From: Hoplostethus atlanticus
Taxonomy: Eukaryota; Chordata; Actinopteri; Trachichthyiformes; Trachichthyidae
Assembly: GCA_034670405.1 (NCBI GenBank)
Contig: JAXDDX010000001.1
Coordinates: forward strand, 110,001-174,000
Length of the DNA stretch: 64,000 nucleotides
Direction of reading: 5' to 3'
Part shown: positions 24,871 to 37,869 of the stretch, one piece after another
Numbering within the stretch: position 1 is the first letter of the stretch
How the letters are laid out: every line of letters starts with the position of its first letter
Notes under the pieces: model-generated
The model's database searches: none
Told to the model about the DNA's origin: nothing
Seen by the model: only the letters and a program-made list of their open reading frames with translations
Made by a program: the position numbers and the translations under genes

Positions 24871-27800
24871 AAATGTTTTTCTTCGAGTCAAGTTTATTTT
24901 TATAGCCCTTTATCACAAACAAGCCTCAGAGCAAACACCCCCCACCACCTCCTCCACCCCCACCTCCCCTACCGGGTCCTCACAGCAAGTTAACGTCTCC
25001 ACTGCTGCGGTTTACCTTGAGTAGAGGTGAACAGATTTAGGCCACTGTCAAAAGCATGTGACTGTGTGTGTGTGCATGTGTGTGTACGTTCTCATCCTCA
25101 TTAAAGTGTGTTGGGATGCGGTTGTGCTCCGATGTGAGCTACGTTTTCTCGTTCACGTTTTATTTCGCGTGCTAGCTTGCGTACGTGAATGTATTTGCCT
25201 GCATCCGTCGGAGCCTGGCGGCCAGAGTCCTTCACGCCGGCTCCAAGGAAGACTAAAATAGACCTTCGCCTGCGATGCCGTTGACCCTGCACTTAACGGT
25301 AACACAATGTGAAGTGTGGGGCTGATGGCCACGCTGCTCAGCTGGATCCAACACAGAGGGAGAGAGAGAGAGGAAGACGAAGGGAGAGAGAGAGAGAGAG
25401 TGAGAGATGTAGAGGTGAAGGAAGGGCAGGAGAGGAGGAGAGCAGGAAGCAGCAGATTTTAGCCTCATGCTACTCAAAGACACAGTGAATGTGTGTGTAG
25501 TACCGTGTACAGGTACTGTGCGACCTGATGTGAGAAACAGTACCGTACTAGTTTAGAGTTTTTCCAGAACTGGTGATCTGTTTTGTTGTTGTTTCATGTC
25601 ACATTGATTCGGTATCAAAGTTTTGGTATCGACCAAATTGCAAACTGTATTGCACTAAGCTATTATTTCTTGCACTACCTTATATACCTTATATTATATA
25701 TATTTTGGTTTTTTTTATACAACCTTTATCTGAACTTGTTTATTGTATAGTGATGTCTGCCTCTCTCTTGCTTTGTACTGCTGCATGACTGCAATTTCCC
25801 CTCAGGGACAATAAAGAGCCATCTATCCATCCATCCATCCATCCATCCATCCATCCATCCATCATGACAGATAGCACTAGTGTGTGTGTTGCGTGACCAA
25901 CCTGTTTCTGAGCACCTTCTTTCAAGGAATGGATTCAGTGCTTCCAGCTCAGTGTTTGATCTTCAACTTGTATAAAACATCACACGCACTAACATCTTAT
26001 TTATTTTCCTTCATTTCCTCTCAGCAGAAAATGGAGGTTTCACCGTTTTTGGGCTAAAAATTGAGAATATCAAAAAAGAAAAAGCATGCTTTGCCCAGCG
26101 ATCATCTACAGTTGTTTGAACTGTTCCTCATGGTGTTAGTTCAGATTAGCTTTTCACATTAAGATGTTTCAACATGGAAGGTACAAGATAATAATGGACG
26201 TAAAAAACATTAAAAACAGACTTAAAGAATAATAATTCAGTTTCCTACAAGCTCCCCTCCCTCCCTCCCTCCCGTTGGCAGTAAGCCTCTTAAGTGAATC
26301 CAGAAGGATGACTTATCTTCTACAGGCACTTACACAAACGTTCTCTGAATCTCGGTCCGACCGCAGCGTCCCCTGACAGCGAGACGTACTTCATTCTGAA
26401 AAATGTTTCAGCGTCTGGACAGCCGTGACTCGTTTGTGTGTCTGACTCTTAGAAACGTTGTTACTATCACGGTTAGTGAAGACGATACTGGTTTGCTGGT
26501 GTAACCTTGACCCAGAGATATGGGCTGCTGTCCTTTTCTTGTGTAACCTTGTTTCTGTTTTCTGTCTCGATTCAGAGGCATTTTATAAACTTTGTTTTAG
26601 AAAAGTGCTAATAAAGTTATTATTATCATTATTGTTATATTTCTTTGCTGTGCCAATGCATTTCCTTTCCATTACAAGACTATTATGAAGCCTATGAACT
26701 ATGAAGCCGTTTGCAAAAACAAGGGATTCGCAGATAGACAGACAGATGAAGACAGACCGACATCAGAACTGACTACTGGGACCGACAGACAGACAGACGT
26801 AGTTAGACACAGAGACAGACAGACGTACAGACATATGTACTGTAGATAGGGGAGAACTATATATAGGGTGTGTACTTATATCAACTGCTGCCCAGGGAGA
26901 GGAAAGGGAAATGAAGCTATTAACAAAAAGGGAACAACAACAACAAAAACGTCACATTTTAATACTTCCACAAAAACAGTGTGCATCTGAAAACGCTGCT
27001 GACCTCATCTTCTCAGACGGATATTGCCCCGGGGCGAAAACACAAAGTTTCACTGCAGCGGCGGCGGCAGCATCTGACCGAGGCGAATGGTTCTGTAATT
27101 GGCATTACAAGTTGAGGAAACCAAAGAATTCGGCTGGTTCAACTCAGCTGCCTCGTGCCTTGGCTGGCGGTGAGCGCTTCACCCCAGAGGGTGCTCCTGA
27201 CTGACTCGGGTCCAGCTCCGTGGGGCAAAGAATGTCAGGCCCCGGGGGCATTCGCAGCAGCCCGTGCATTCCTCCATGAATCCAGCTGTTGTGCGCATGA
27301 ACCGTGGACGTCATGTCCAGCTGCACGGCTCACAGGAAAGACCTATAGCTGAAGGCTGGTTAATGTTAGACTGTTTACAGAGTGTGAACAGGTGGACGGA
27401 GGGTAACCGCGCTAAACAGGAGTCACAAGTTCATACAGTGTGATGTAGTGACTTTGGCATGTACAGTTTATATAGGAAAAACAGCACCGCTAGAAAACAG
27501 CTATCGGGGATGTAACGTTCTTTTTTTTGGTGGTGTATTTTTATTATTTGCACAGAAAACTGGTCAAGCGTAGATGATGTGACGTCGTGTTGACATATTT
27601 CCAGTGCAGCTAATAAGAGAAAAACCTCTGGGCGTTCTGGGAAATGTAGAAGATCACTAAGCGACGTAGACGAGGCAGGTTGAGAAAAACAGTTCATCAC
27701 AAAATAACTCCTGGAATGTGTTGACCATCACAGATCGATGATATATAACAGTGTGAGAGTACATTTCCTTTAATTTTCCTTCAATATATTGAGTTGTCAA

Positions 27801-28004
27801 TATGTTCTTGTCCTTGTGCCACCCAGACTAATCCTTGTATATTTATTGTACTTGGGGAATAAAGTCAGTATAAGTACACTTTCCTGTTGAGCACCGTGTG
27901 TTACACCCTCTCCCTTCCCCTTCCTCCTCAACACAGAAACCACACACTTTGGTTCGGTCAGACAGGTGATCGATGGGGAAGCGATTGCATGGGACATAAA
28001 CATG

Positions 28005-28039
<35 letters not shown>

Positions 28040-29262
28040 CAATATGTACTTCCTCCTAGAGTCGTGTTCCCCTATCTCTGCTACTATCAACACAGGTCTT
28101 TCATTCCTCAGAGCTGCCGCCGCTGGCATCTGAGGCCCGACAGGTATTCAGTTGCCAATGTCAAATAAGCACCGACACAGAGCTGCAACTGTGCCGGGGT
28201 CCGGGAGGGACGAACCACAGCTATGCGGTAAAACTTCACAGTTCAAATAAAATTCCAGTCATTTTTTAATATATGTAATAAATCCATTTTTTTTTTTATT
28301 GCAGAAAGACGAGCCCAGGATGTATCGGATAGTATGAAGCTGCTGTTACATAAAAACTGTGTTTTTATAATGTTTTTAACGTTGTTTTTTCAGGAATTAA
28401 AAAAAGGAACCGATGCCTGTGTATTATTTTGAGATTGCGCAACGGGGCTTTAACAGGTGAACTTTCAACATTCAAGCCAGAAAAGCAACAACACCAAATC
28501 TGGAGTTATGAGGTTTCTTTACCCACAAGCGGAGGTGGGGTGCTAAAAAGGTGATTCATGATTTCCAGATGACTAACCGCATAACCGACTGACCATGCAG
28601 AGGCCTCGTCTCACTGTACGGACCTCCACATGGGGCGCACATGGTGAACAGCTGCGTCTTCTGACACGACATCCCCGGACGTGCAGCGAGGACGCGTTAC
28701 AGAACAAAATGGCCGCCGGAAAACAACAAGCGGGACGCACAGAGCCCCGCGGGGTTCAATCCAATCACATCTATAAAGAGAGCACGTCATAAATCTGAGG
28801 TAAGCGGTGGGATGGTGACGCTGCCCTTCAACAGACCTTGGTCCTCCAAACAGAAAATTCCCAATGAAATTCCGTAATCCATTATTGATTCATAATCCGG
28901 GCCGGATTAGGCAACATTCCATTAGGTTTTTTTCCACCAAAGCTATAAATCCAGAGACTATAAATCCCAGTTTCTGGGTCAAATAATACAGATAAAAGTC
29001 ATATGTGGCAAAGCCAGGCTAAATATACATTTCCCTGCATGTTGAGGCGTTCCGGTTCCACAAAAACGTTTCTATAATCCATTTCATGCCTCGTCTCAGG
29101 CGCTGAAATTCCCCCATCAGAGAAATAACCTGCTGACTGCTCTTCAGATTTTGGCTTTTGTCACTTCCTCCCTAGAGCCAGGGAGCTCTAATTCCCAACA
29201 CATGGCTCACGTTCAGATTGGCGTGCAGCACATCGCCTTTCCAAAGTCGGCATCGTCATCAA
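24871..29262. other. Probable intron: mostly unique sequence and retroposon debris
   Basis: Near 24886 GTCAAGTTTATTTTTATAGC resembles a dispersed fish repeat. 26590-26640 ends in AATAAAGTTATTATTATC, another retroposon-like end. GACA/GACAG-rich patch at 26730-26830; AC run at 28006-28037. No exon seen. Confidence 0.55.
25640..25863 (+). mobile_element. Non-LTR retrotransposon 3' end with (ATCC)n tail
   Basis: An AT-rich 3' UTR-like stretch passes into GCAATTTCCCCTCAGGGACA, ATAAAGAGCCATCT and then (ATCC)n at 25826-25863. The terminus has the same layout as the minus-strand copy at 57752-57778. Confidence 0.6.
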
Positions 29263-30175
29263 CCATATTAACTCACTGGTAGTAATAATCATATTAACTC
29301 ACTGGTAGTAATAATCATATTAACTCACTGGTAGTAATAATCATATTAACTCACTGGTAGTAATAACCATATTAACTCACTGGTAGTAATAACCACATTA
29401 ACTCCCTGGTAGTAATAACCACATTAACTCCCTGGTAGTAATAACCATATTAACTCACTGGATATTAACTCACTGGTAGTAATAATCATATTAACTCACT
29501 GGTAGTAATAATCATATTAACTCACTGGTAGTAATAACCACATTAACTCCCTGGTAGTAATAACCACATTAACTCCCTGGTAGTAATAACCATATTAACT
29601 CACTGGTAGTAATAACCATATTAACTCACTGGTAGTAATAACCATATTAACTCACTGGTAGTAATAACCATATTAACTCACTGGATATTAACTCACTGGT
29701 AGTAATAACCATATTAACTCACTGGTAGTAATAACATATTAACTCACTGGTAGTAATAACCATATTAACTCACTGGTAGTAATAACCATATTAACTCACT
29801 GGATATTTATGTAGTAATAACCATATTAACTCACTGGTAGTAATAACCACATTAACTCACTGGTAGTAATAACCATATTAACTCACTGGTAGTAATAATC
29901 ATATTAACTCACTGGTAGTAATAACCATATTAACTCACTGGTAGTAGTAATAATCATATTAACTCACTGGTAGTAATAACCATATTAACTCACTGGTAGT
30001 AATAACCATATTAACTCACTGGGTAGTAATAACCATATTAACTCACTGGTAGTAATAACCATATTAACTCACTGGTAGTAATAACCATATTAACTCACTG
30101 CCATATTAACTCACTGGTAGTAATAACCATATTAACTCACTGGTAGTAATAATCATATTAACTAACTGGTAGTAA
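29263..30175. repeat. 26-bp minisatellite, about 35 copies
   Basis: The unit reads CATATTAACTCACTGGTAGT plus AATAAC. Variants include CACATTAACTCCCTGG pairs (29394 and 29539 onward, 145 bp apart), TAATCAT versus TAACCAT, and internally deleted units such as CACTGGATATTAACTC at 29460, 29683 and 29800. Units are contiguous without spacers, so this is not a CRISPR-like array. It lies about 400 bp downstream (in the gene sense) of the myo9a coding-exon donor. Confidence 0.95.
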
Positions 30176-30577
30176 TGGTGATAATGCCACTGAAGAGAGC
30201 TGGACTGGAGGTTCTGTCTGTGATATTTATCTTATATTTAGTTCTGAATTCAGGAGACATCTACAGGGTTTTCTAACACAACACAGCAGGGCTGCAGCAC
30301 TCGAGTCTCAAGGCCTTATCTGGAGAGTCTTGATCTTCTCCTAGACCTAATTTGTCAACGTCTTGCCTTGGAAAAACATTTGGTCTTATTTCTGCACTAG
30401 ACCAATTCAAATAATCTCAAAGAATTGCCTCCCACAAGATACTCTCACTCTGTTGTTATTTTGGCCACTATTTTGCTGTTGGTCTCTATTAAGACTCTAG
30501 TCTCCGTCTTTATGATGATTTATGACATTTGTACAACACGGTGGGAACACACATTTCCTGTCCAATCAGCTCCTTAC

Positions 30578-31480
30578 CTCCAGCACTGGCCCCGCCCCCA
30601 GGATGATCTGCTCCACTCCACTGGCGAATCCTTTCTGGCTGAGGGCAGTCAGGTGATGGATGAGGAAGTTGGTGCTCTGGGTCTTCCCAGAACCGCTCTC
30701 GCCAGAAATGACGACGCACTGGTTCTTCCGTCGCTGCAGCATGGCGTGATACGCCACATCCGCCACAGCGTAAATATGGGGCTCCAGCTCCCCCAGTGTG
30801 TGGTTATCGTACATTTTGACATATTTGGGGTTGTAGATTGGCAAGAACTGGAAAGGGTTTATCACGATGAGAATACTTCCAACGTAAGTGTAGATCTTCT
30901 CCTGGCGGAAGCGTGCCCGGAGGCTCTCCAGGAGGGCGCGCTCCGTCAGCTCCGGGAGAGCGCAGAGGTCGGCAGGGTGCTCGCTTCCTGCAGGCTGGGG
31001 GAGGAAACCCCGTTCCACCAGGCGCCGGCGCTCCTCAGTCACCCGCAGCCACATCTGCAAGCTGCCGCCGTAGTGGATGGACCCGTCCAGGTTCTTCTCC
31101 CGCAGGAGGAAGCGGTAGTCCTCGCCGCTGCCCAGGCCGCTGCGGTTCTCCAGGGCATTCCGCGGCCACAGCATCATCCGCTGAACGGGGCAGTCACCGG
31201 GATTGAGGATCCATTCCTCCCCGCCAAATTCCTTCACCTCAGCTAGCACGTAGCATTTGGTACGCTCCAGGCGCAACCGTTCGATGAGGCGCTCAATGGC
31301 CTCGGCGGCCGTGGTGGTCTTGCGGGCGCCGACGGGGCAGTAGATGGTGCCCTCAGCCAGGGCGCCCGGGTAGATGCGCAGAGTGAACTCCTGGTCCTCC
31401 AGGCGCCGCCGCATGCTGCCGCTAGCGGTGGCCATGTTAACGCCGCTAGCATAGCCGCAGCCGCCATCTTGTAGGCTCAT
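30578..31480 (-). CDS. myo9a: Unconventional myosin-IXa, first coding exon (partial gene)
   Basis: Seen: 301 uninterrupted codons from an ATG in a near-perfect Kozak context (CGCCACCATGA) at 31480 to the glutamate codon at 30578, followed by a GTAAGG donor. Residues about 32-131 match the N-terminal Ras-associating-like domain of class IX myosins (TLRIYPG, TKCYVLAEVKEFGGEEW, PVQRMMLWPR). From about 165 the motor head begins: KIYTYVGSILIVINPF at 195-210, NPKYVKMYDN, and the ATP-binding P-loop GESGSGKT at 260-267, ending in ILGAGPVLE. Known: class IX myosins are actin motors with a C-terminal RhoGAP domain that inactivates Rho at junctions and in migrating or neural cells. The matches to GTIYCP, EEWILNP and REKNLDGSIHYG favour myo9a over myo9b. 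Teleosts may carry two myo9a copies and I cannot tell which this is. Compared with the mammalian protein as I recall it, the N-terminus has about 16 extra residues, so Met16 or Met23 could be alternative starts. The remaining exons lie to the left, probably beyond the window. Confidence 0.95.
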
Positions 31481-31547
31481 GGTGGCGCAGCAGGTCCCAT
31501 CAGCACATCCCTCTCTGGGCCCGGCGGACTCACTTAGGACATCCCAA
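31481..31547 (-). other. myo9a: 5' UTR part of the myo9a coding exon with its splice acceptor
   Basis: On the minus strand a long (CT)n run (31560-31598) passes into TGTCCTTCTCCAG, a textbook polypyrimidine tract plus AG at 31548-31549. The exon therefore most likely starts at 31547 with TTGGGATG, giving 67 nt of 5' UTR before the ATG. The frame stays open upstream, but those codons read through the CT repeat and are intronic, so the ATG at 31480 is preferred. This implies at least one upstream noncoding exon. Confidence 0.75.
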
Positions 31548-31556
31548 CTGGAGAAG

Positions 31557-31559
<3 letters not shown>

Positions 31560-31598
<39 letters not shown>
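31560..31598 (-). repeat. (CT)n microsatellite (minus strand) acting as splice polypyrimidine tract
   Basis: A GA run on the plus strand; on the minus strand it lies directly 5' of the TGTCCTTCTCCAG acceptor of the myo9a coding exon. Confidence 0.9.
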
Positions 31599-31602
<4 letters not shown>

Positions 31603-31940
31603 AAAAGAGGTTATATATGGCAGCAAAGTGGCAAAACAACAAGAATTCAAAGGAAACGTTTGTGGTTTGAGACATCACTTTACTTCCTCACAGCCTCAGG
31701 CATTTTCAACGCATCAAGTCACCGCAGGGTCAGTAGGACCAGAGCGATTTCATCTGTCCCATGACAGGGGGCCGGCTCAATGGGCCCTCTGTTCAGGGAG
31801 TGTAAAGGGAACTAGCATCACAGCTAACGCCGCGAAGGAGCAGCAAGACACCGAGTCATGAAGACAGAGGGAGACGAGACTGATAGCCATTCAAAACAAT
31901 CAGGAACAGTAGCTGCTTCGACCTAGCTTATCAGAGCCAT

Positions 31941-31987
<47 letters not shown>

Positions 31988-32142
31988 CCATGTGCTAATC
32001 CAAGCGCCCTAGCCGTGTGCCAAGATTAACAGCTGCCACCTTACACACAGAAGTGGCTGTAATGAGAACACAATGGTGTAATTTACCACTTCCCTGTTGA
32101 TAGCGGACAGAGCAGTCCAGTCAAACACACACACACACACGC

Positions 32143-32173
<31 letters not shown>

Positions 32174-32639
32174 GAATAGAGTCCAGTCACAGAGACTACA
32201 AAGCTACAACTGTGACGTGGAAGAAGTTTACTGTCTTGACTGGGTCAAAGTTTCTAAATCCTACATATATCCTTATTATTTTTTAAATAAATACAATATT
32301 TCGGTCAGTATTTCAAAAACACGAATGATTTCGTGCTGAAACACATTATTATTTTGTTAGCAAAGGTCTTAATTTGACTCATCATTTTAACAGTAACCCA
32401 TATGTGATGTATTTCATACAAGCAGAGAGGAGGCATCATTTGTCAAGTGTTTGGAATGATGCTCTATGAAATACTATGAAATACTATGAAATACCTCAGC
32501 AACATTCATAACAGCACATGAAACTACAGTCAAACAACAGGAAGTAGGTTATAATAGACAGCCGTGGTTTTCCAGGCGTCACGGTCAGCGCACTCTCTCT
32601 CCCTCTCACATTCTTTGGTCACAAGCTGATGGCCATGAA

Positions 32640-32766
32640 GCCGCCGCTCCTCCGACCCCGACACTCCTGACCATCGGTTGCTTGTAATATTGGTCATCTG
32701 GGAATGTGAGCTTATTCTACTCTGGCGCTCACGGCAAATTGCTCTGAATAAGCGTGTCAGCGATGA
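32640..32766. repeat. Dispersed repeat family 'TTGCTTGTAATATTGG', copy 1
   Basis: Contains CGGTTGCTTGTAATATTGGT, GAGCTTATTCTACT and GCAAATTGCTCTGAATAAGC. Related copies lie at 37371-37470, 57908-58020 and 59944-60036. The end resembles the L2/SINE tail (GCTCTGGATAAGAGCGTC). Confidence 0.65.
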
Positions 32767-33907
32767 ACGCGGAAAATATGAAGATTTAAAAAAAAATATA
32801 TATATATATATACTTTTTCACTTCTGACAATTTTGTTTTGCCCTTGACGCCCGTCTCCATGGAGATATGAGTCAATACCAGAGGATGAGTCAGACGCTCA
32901 CTGTACGTCTCTGGTACAGGGAAAATCAATACTGCTGTATAATGCCACACAAAGGGAAGATGAAAAACTGGAGACTGTAAAACCAAGAAAACCACATTTC
33001 GATGTAGTTAACCAGACGACCATGATCTTCCATTCCTATCTCGCATACACGTGATTCTGCTAACACATTCTTTTCTTAGGCAATTTCATCTCTCATCTTT
33101 TACTCCCTTTTCTACAAGTTGTAGTCTATTTGTGTGCTGTTACAGCATGCTACATCTCTCAATCCTTGTCCAATTCAATTTTAATCCTGAACATTCAAAA
33201 CAAAAGCTATACAGCAGAACCAAATGGAATTATGATTGAATGAAAGTCCTTGTCTTTCGGTCTTCAACGTTTGAATCTCCTCGTCGCTCCAAAGTCTGGT
33301 TCCACTATGCAGCCGCGCAGCGAGAGACCAGAGAGAGAGAGATACGACAGACTGAGAATGGTACAGAGAAGTACTATTCTACAGAGACAGGAAGAGTTGA
33401 AGAGAGGAGCGAGAAGAGAGAATGATGATGTAAAAAAAGATAGTAATGTGCAGATTAAAACGACAGTAGGAATTGTTTGCCCAGCTGACCAGAACAGAGA
33501 AGAGAGAGAGGAGAGTCGAGAGTATGAGCTGGAGAGGAAAAGTATACTGAGAAATACAAGGAAGAGAAAACAAGACAGCTGAAAACAAGAACCGAGGGAG
33601 TAGTTACCGAACACTGTCCCCTCGCCATCTGCCCTCGGCACTACCTCTCTTTCTGGCATTCACACCTGTACCTTTTCTACATCTCAAATGTAGTTAAAGT
33701 TGTTTCATCGACTGCGATTAATTCTTGACCATGCGTCTTCTTACCCCCCTTTCCATCAATATTTCAGTCTGTAACATTTGCAAACGCTTATATTGGCCAA
33801 TACAAATGAGAATTAATAAGATTGAAGTGAGTGTTTAAAGAAAAACTCAATCCAATCAATAGTACAATATGGTGTTAAATTTGTCTGAATGTCGTAATTG
33901 GACAAAT

Positions 33908-33950
33908 CGTGACACGGACGAACGGACGAACGGACAAACGGACAAACGAA
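33908..33950. repeat. 8-bp tandem repeat
   Basis: GACGGACGAACGGACGAACG followed by GACAAACGGACAAACG: imperfect GGACRAAC units. Confidence 0.8.
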
Positions 33951-34706
33951 CATGACGACCCATTTGGTAATGCCCTTATTTGAATTATTAATTGATCATT
34001 ACCCAATGTCATCATCCCAATGTGACAAAATCAGCTGAAGGACTGATCATAGCGAAGCAGAGGACATACAGAAACAAAAGTAGAACAAGGAAAGAATAAC
34101 ATAGAACGAAGTGGATGTAGCGCTTCACGTTTTCACTGCAGTTTTAATATCGAGTATCATGGATTATTAAAGAAGAGCGATGACTCTTCCATGCTGACTA
34201 CTGGATATCTCTACATGCCAACCGCTGGCTTTTTGGATTTAACATAAATATACATATATAGTTATTGAAAACAGCTGGTCCAGACCGGCCGCGGGACCGG
34301 CCCCTGTCAGAGGGCTCAGCCGTCAGGCAGCTCAGTGAGTCATTAAGCTGGAAATCAGTGAGTTATGACGCTCGTCGACACGTCCGCTCGTCACTGCACT
34401 AACCTCAGCCACCAGGGGCCAAAAGTACTCTGCTTTGACAATGAGGATGGATGGCTGCAAGATACAGTACAATGGGAGAGTCTGAGTGTGTGTGTGTGTG
34501 TGTGTGGTTTGAGTGAGTGAGTGAGTGAGTGAGAGAAAAGAGAAAGAAGTGATGAAATGCCTCAGAAAAAAAGAGATTATTCCAAGAAGTAGTGCAACGG
34601 AGGACGAGATAGGACGACTGGCAGAGATCAGTTAATTCAACTCAAAATAAGCCAGGAGATAAATCAGCAGGAGAAAGAAACAGAAAGGAAGTCAGAGAAT
34701 GACTCA

Positions 34707-34732
34707 GTCAGGCTGAGCGAAGCGAGCCTGAA
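34707..34732. repeat. Short perfect hairpin
   Basis: TCAGGCT and AGCCTGA arms around GAGCGAAGCG. A 7-bp stem with no T-tract; its role is unknown. Confidence 0.6.
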
Positions 34733-35084
34733 CAACAGAGAGATGAAGCAAGAACGTTGCGTGGACCTACTTTGCAGCTTAATGGTAAAAACTGGACGTG
34801 CACCTCAGTGTAATTTACCTGGTAAACCGACAACTCCTCAGTCTCGCAATTAAAACAGGAAGCGGCAACGACAGGCTTCACAACCCAGCTGGGTGGACTT
34901 GAAGAGTATTTTCCCAAAATGCAAAATTCACCGCCAGAAAAAAACCCGACTCTAACAAAATGATTTACAGCAGGAAATTAAAACAAACAGGCTAACAGCA
35001 CTTTAGTTTGTTTGGAACAAATAGAAGAACTGGGTCATAGTATGAGCAGCGATAGTCACCGTGGCTGAACAGACAAAGAAACTC

Positions 35085-35160
35085 AAACTTCATCAACAGA
35101 AAATCCAAGGAATAAGACGTCACACTGTTTGATTGACTGGTGACCTCTGGGAATACCGAG
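35085..35160. repeat. Dispersed repeat, copy at 35.1 kb
   Basis: Shares AACTTCATCAACAGAAAATC, CAAGGAATAAGACGTCACA, TTTGATTGACTGGTGACCTC and TGGGAA with 46687-46770. Family unknown. Confidence 0.7.
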
Positions 35161-37059
35161 GATCACCACTGTAAGGATAGTAGGCAACATGAATCCTTAC
35201 TTCAGGTGATGATTCTTCACCCCAAATTGAATTCTTGCTGCCCTTGTTCCCTCGTCAGCCATGACCCTGAACTAAAAACTTCCACACTGGAGGGGTGGAG
35301 CAGAAAGTCACAGGATAGTAAACCTCCAGAGGAGAACCCTGACCTGCTCCCTGCCTTCAGGAGGCTGACCGACTGACAGCACGGCGCTGAGGCCTGGATA
35401 ACAGGAGATAGCACTAGTAGCTGGGAGGTTATGATAAACCCTCTGGGCGAAGAGGAGGGGGGGGGGGGTAGACCGATGGACCTCAGGGGGTCAAAGGTCA
35501 GAGTGAACAGCCAAGGGTGCATACCAGCTCAGGCTCTGACAAATCACATGTGGTGGAGCTGCTGAGATAGCGGCCCAGTTCTGGGGAGATTGGGCTTTTT
35601 AAAATTTTACGGTGCAAGTTTCCTTGGGCAGCTGCATGAAGGGGTGAGGTCATCCAGACAGGAACTGGACGGCTATTAAGACACAAAGCCTCCAGTCTCA
35701 CCCAGAACAACAGATGGACGTCACCACGGTACGGTCAGCATCCAGTAAAACAGAAAGTCTTTGAGACGGAGTTGGATGGATGGATTGGGTTGTTCAGTGA
35801 TATAAATCAGGTATGGGAGGGAAGGGAGGAGAGGACGCGAGGCGCCATGAGACGAGAAGAAAAAGGAAAGTTGTGGAGAGAAGAGAAGCGGCGAGAGGAG
35901 GCGGTGGCGAAGGGGAGGAGGCTAAACGTCTGTTTTGTCTTGTTTTGACACGGGTGAATCCAAACCGCTGACAGCGTGCTGAGATAAGGCTGTAAGCTAA
36001 GCCGTGCAGGTGAACGCAGGAGACTTCACAAATGGACAGAAACGAAATGGAGAGACGGCGAAAGTGAAGAGTTGAGGACGTCCTAATGAACGCCCGCCAG
36101 TCGTCTGACTCGTGGACGGGTTCAGCCGCGGGTCACCGCCGCTCAGAGCCGTCACTCAGGTGGAGGAAAACCGCTGTCAGAAAACACAGAGTCCCTTCCA
36201 ACCGGACCTTAGTACTTAGAGAGAACGAACGAGAGGGAGAGGGAGAAGGAGAAGGCAGGGGTTCAGAAAGGGGAGAAGGAGGTGGGTTGAGACAGAAGAG
36301 GGAAGAGGAAGAGAGGGAGAAAGGGGGAGGAATAGGAAGGAAGTGAAAATTTGCAAGTGAGTAAAGTAGTAGCTGGGTTTGACGTCTCAGACCAGCTGAA
36401 TGGAACCATTTCCTCAATATCGCATGAAACCGTTTCCCATTGATAAAAACAGAAACGCTACAAATAGTGACGGAAACTTTTTAGGTAAATAACTCGGCTT
36501 GGTTCCGTTTCATTGCGCAATAGTTCAAAAGCGCCTTCGGACATCCCGAGAGGAGCTACACAACATCTACGCTGCTCACGAGGAACCTGCACCGACGACA
36601 CTCACCTCCCTCAGGGCTTTGCTCATGTTCTCTCTGTCTGATGTCGATGTGCAGCAGGATGAAAGAAACATGGCCGACATTAGCCGACACTAAAGAACAA
36701 CAACTTGCCCGATACTGATCGATTCTTCAGAGACAGAAACAAACCTAATTCACATTTTATTGTTTGCCACATTTTGAATGTTTCCGTAAAATTTGCTTGA
36801 CAGTCGGATGGAAACAACAACACGTGTACAGTAATAGCCACCTAAACAGTCTCCCATCCTGCGACAGGGAGTCCTCAACCAATCACATGAACCGTCCCCA
36901 TGAAGCTCCAACCAACCGGGGACAGACGAACCTCAGAGACGTTCCAGTGCCTCAGCTCTCAGTCTGGTTGGTAAACAGTAACACCCCCTCCTCTCCCACA
37001 GTCTGTTCTCACCAGTATAATGGCAATAAACACCAAACCTCAGCATTCCTCAACTCCAC

Positions 37060-37112
<53 letters not shown>

Positions 37113-37370
37113 GTTCAATTCACTCACAATTTCTCAACTCAGAATGTGGATTTCTCGTCTTATTTGAGTTATTAAGAAACATTTGAGAACAAATGCTGTA
37201 TTGGTAGAATAGAAACTACAGGCTTGATTTCTATTTTGAATTGAAACCAAATTAACCCTAACACTCTCTCTTTCACACACACACACACACACACACCCAG
37301 TAAGTACTTATCTACCTCCACACACACTTACCCCCAAAGCTCCAAGCCTGATCAGACTAGATCACATGAT

Positions 37371-37470
37371 CAGCTCCATGCTGCTCTGGCTCCGCCTTTT
37401 GCACTCTTTACTATTGGGTGCTTGCAATATTGGTGATGTAGGAACTGGAGCTCATTCTACTGTTGCCCTC
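37371..37470. repeat. Dispersed repeat family 'TTGCTTGTAATATTGG', copy 2
   Basis: Contains GGGTGCTTGCAATATTGGTG, AGGAACTGGAGCTCATTCTA. It is truncated at the right by an (AC)n run. Confidence 0.65.
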
Positions 37471-37518
37471 CACACACACACATACACACACACACACATT
37501 CCCAGACCTGCAGCCCTG

Positions 37519-37559
<41 letters not shown>

Positions 37560-37819
37560 CACACACACTTACTGCACCACTGAAACACGACCCAGAGAAA
37601 CAGCTCAATCTGGTGGCATGCAGCTGAATTCCCTAGAATATTCAAGAGTGATAAAAATAATAATAATAATAATAAATGCTGTGTGTGTGTGTGTGTGTGT
37701 GTATGTACACATTCCTGAATTCCAACAGGCCAGCAGAGCTCACAGAAACTGAGCCCACACAGACACAAACATCTGCCAGAAACGTAGGGAGACAGAGTGC
37801 CGAGTCATTCAGTGCATAG

Positions 37820-37869
<50 letters not shown>

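Noticed and set aside
29263-30175. CRISPR-like array
   Set aside because: The 26-bp units are contiguous with no unique spacers; it is a eukaryotic minisatellite.
30425-31246. 273-codon plus-strand frame
   Set aside because: It is antisense to the myo9a exon; the minus-strand frame has the myosin motifs and splice sites.
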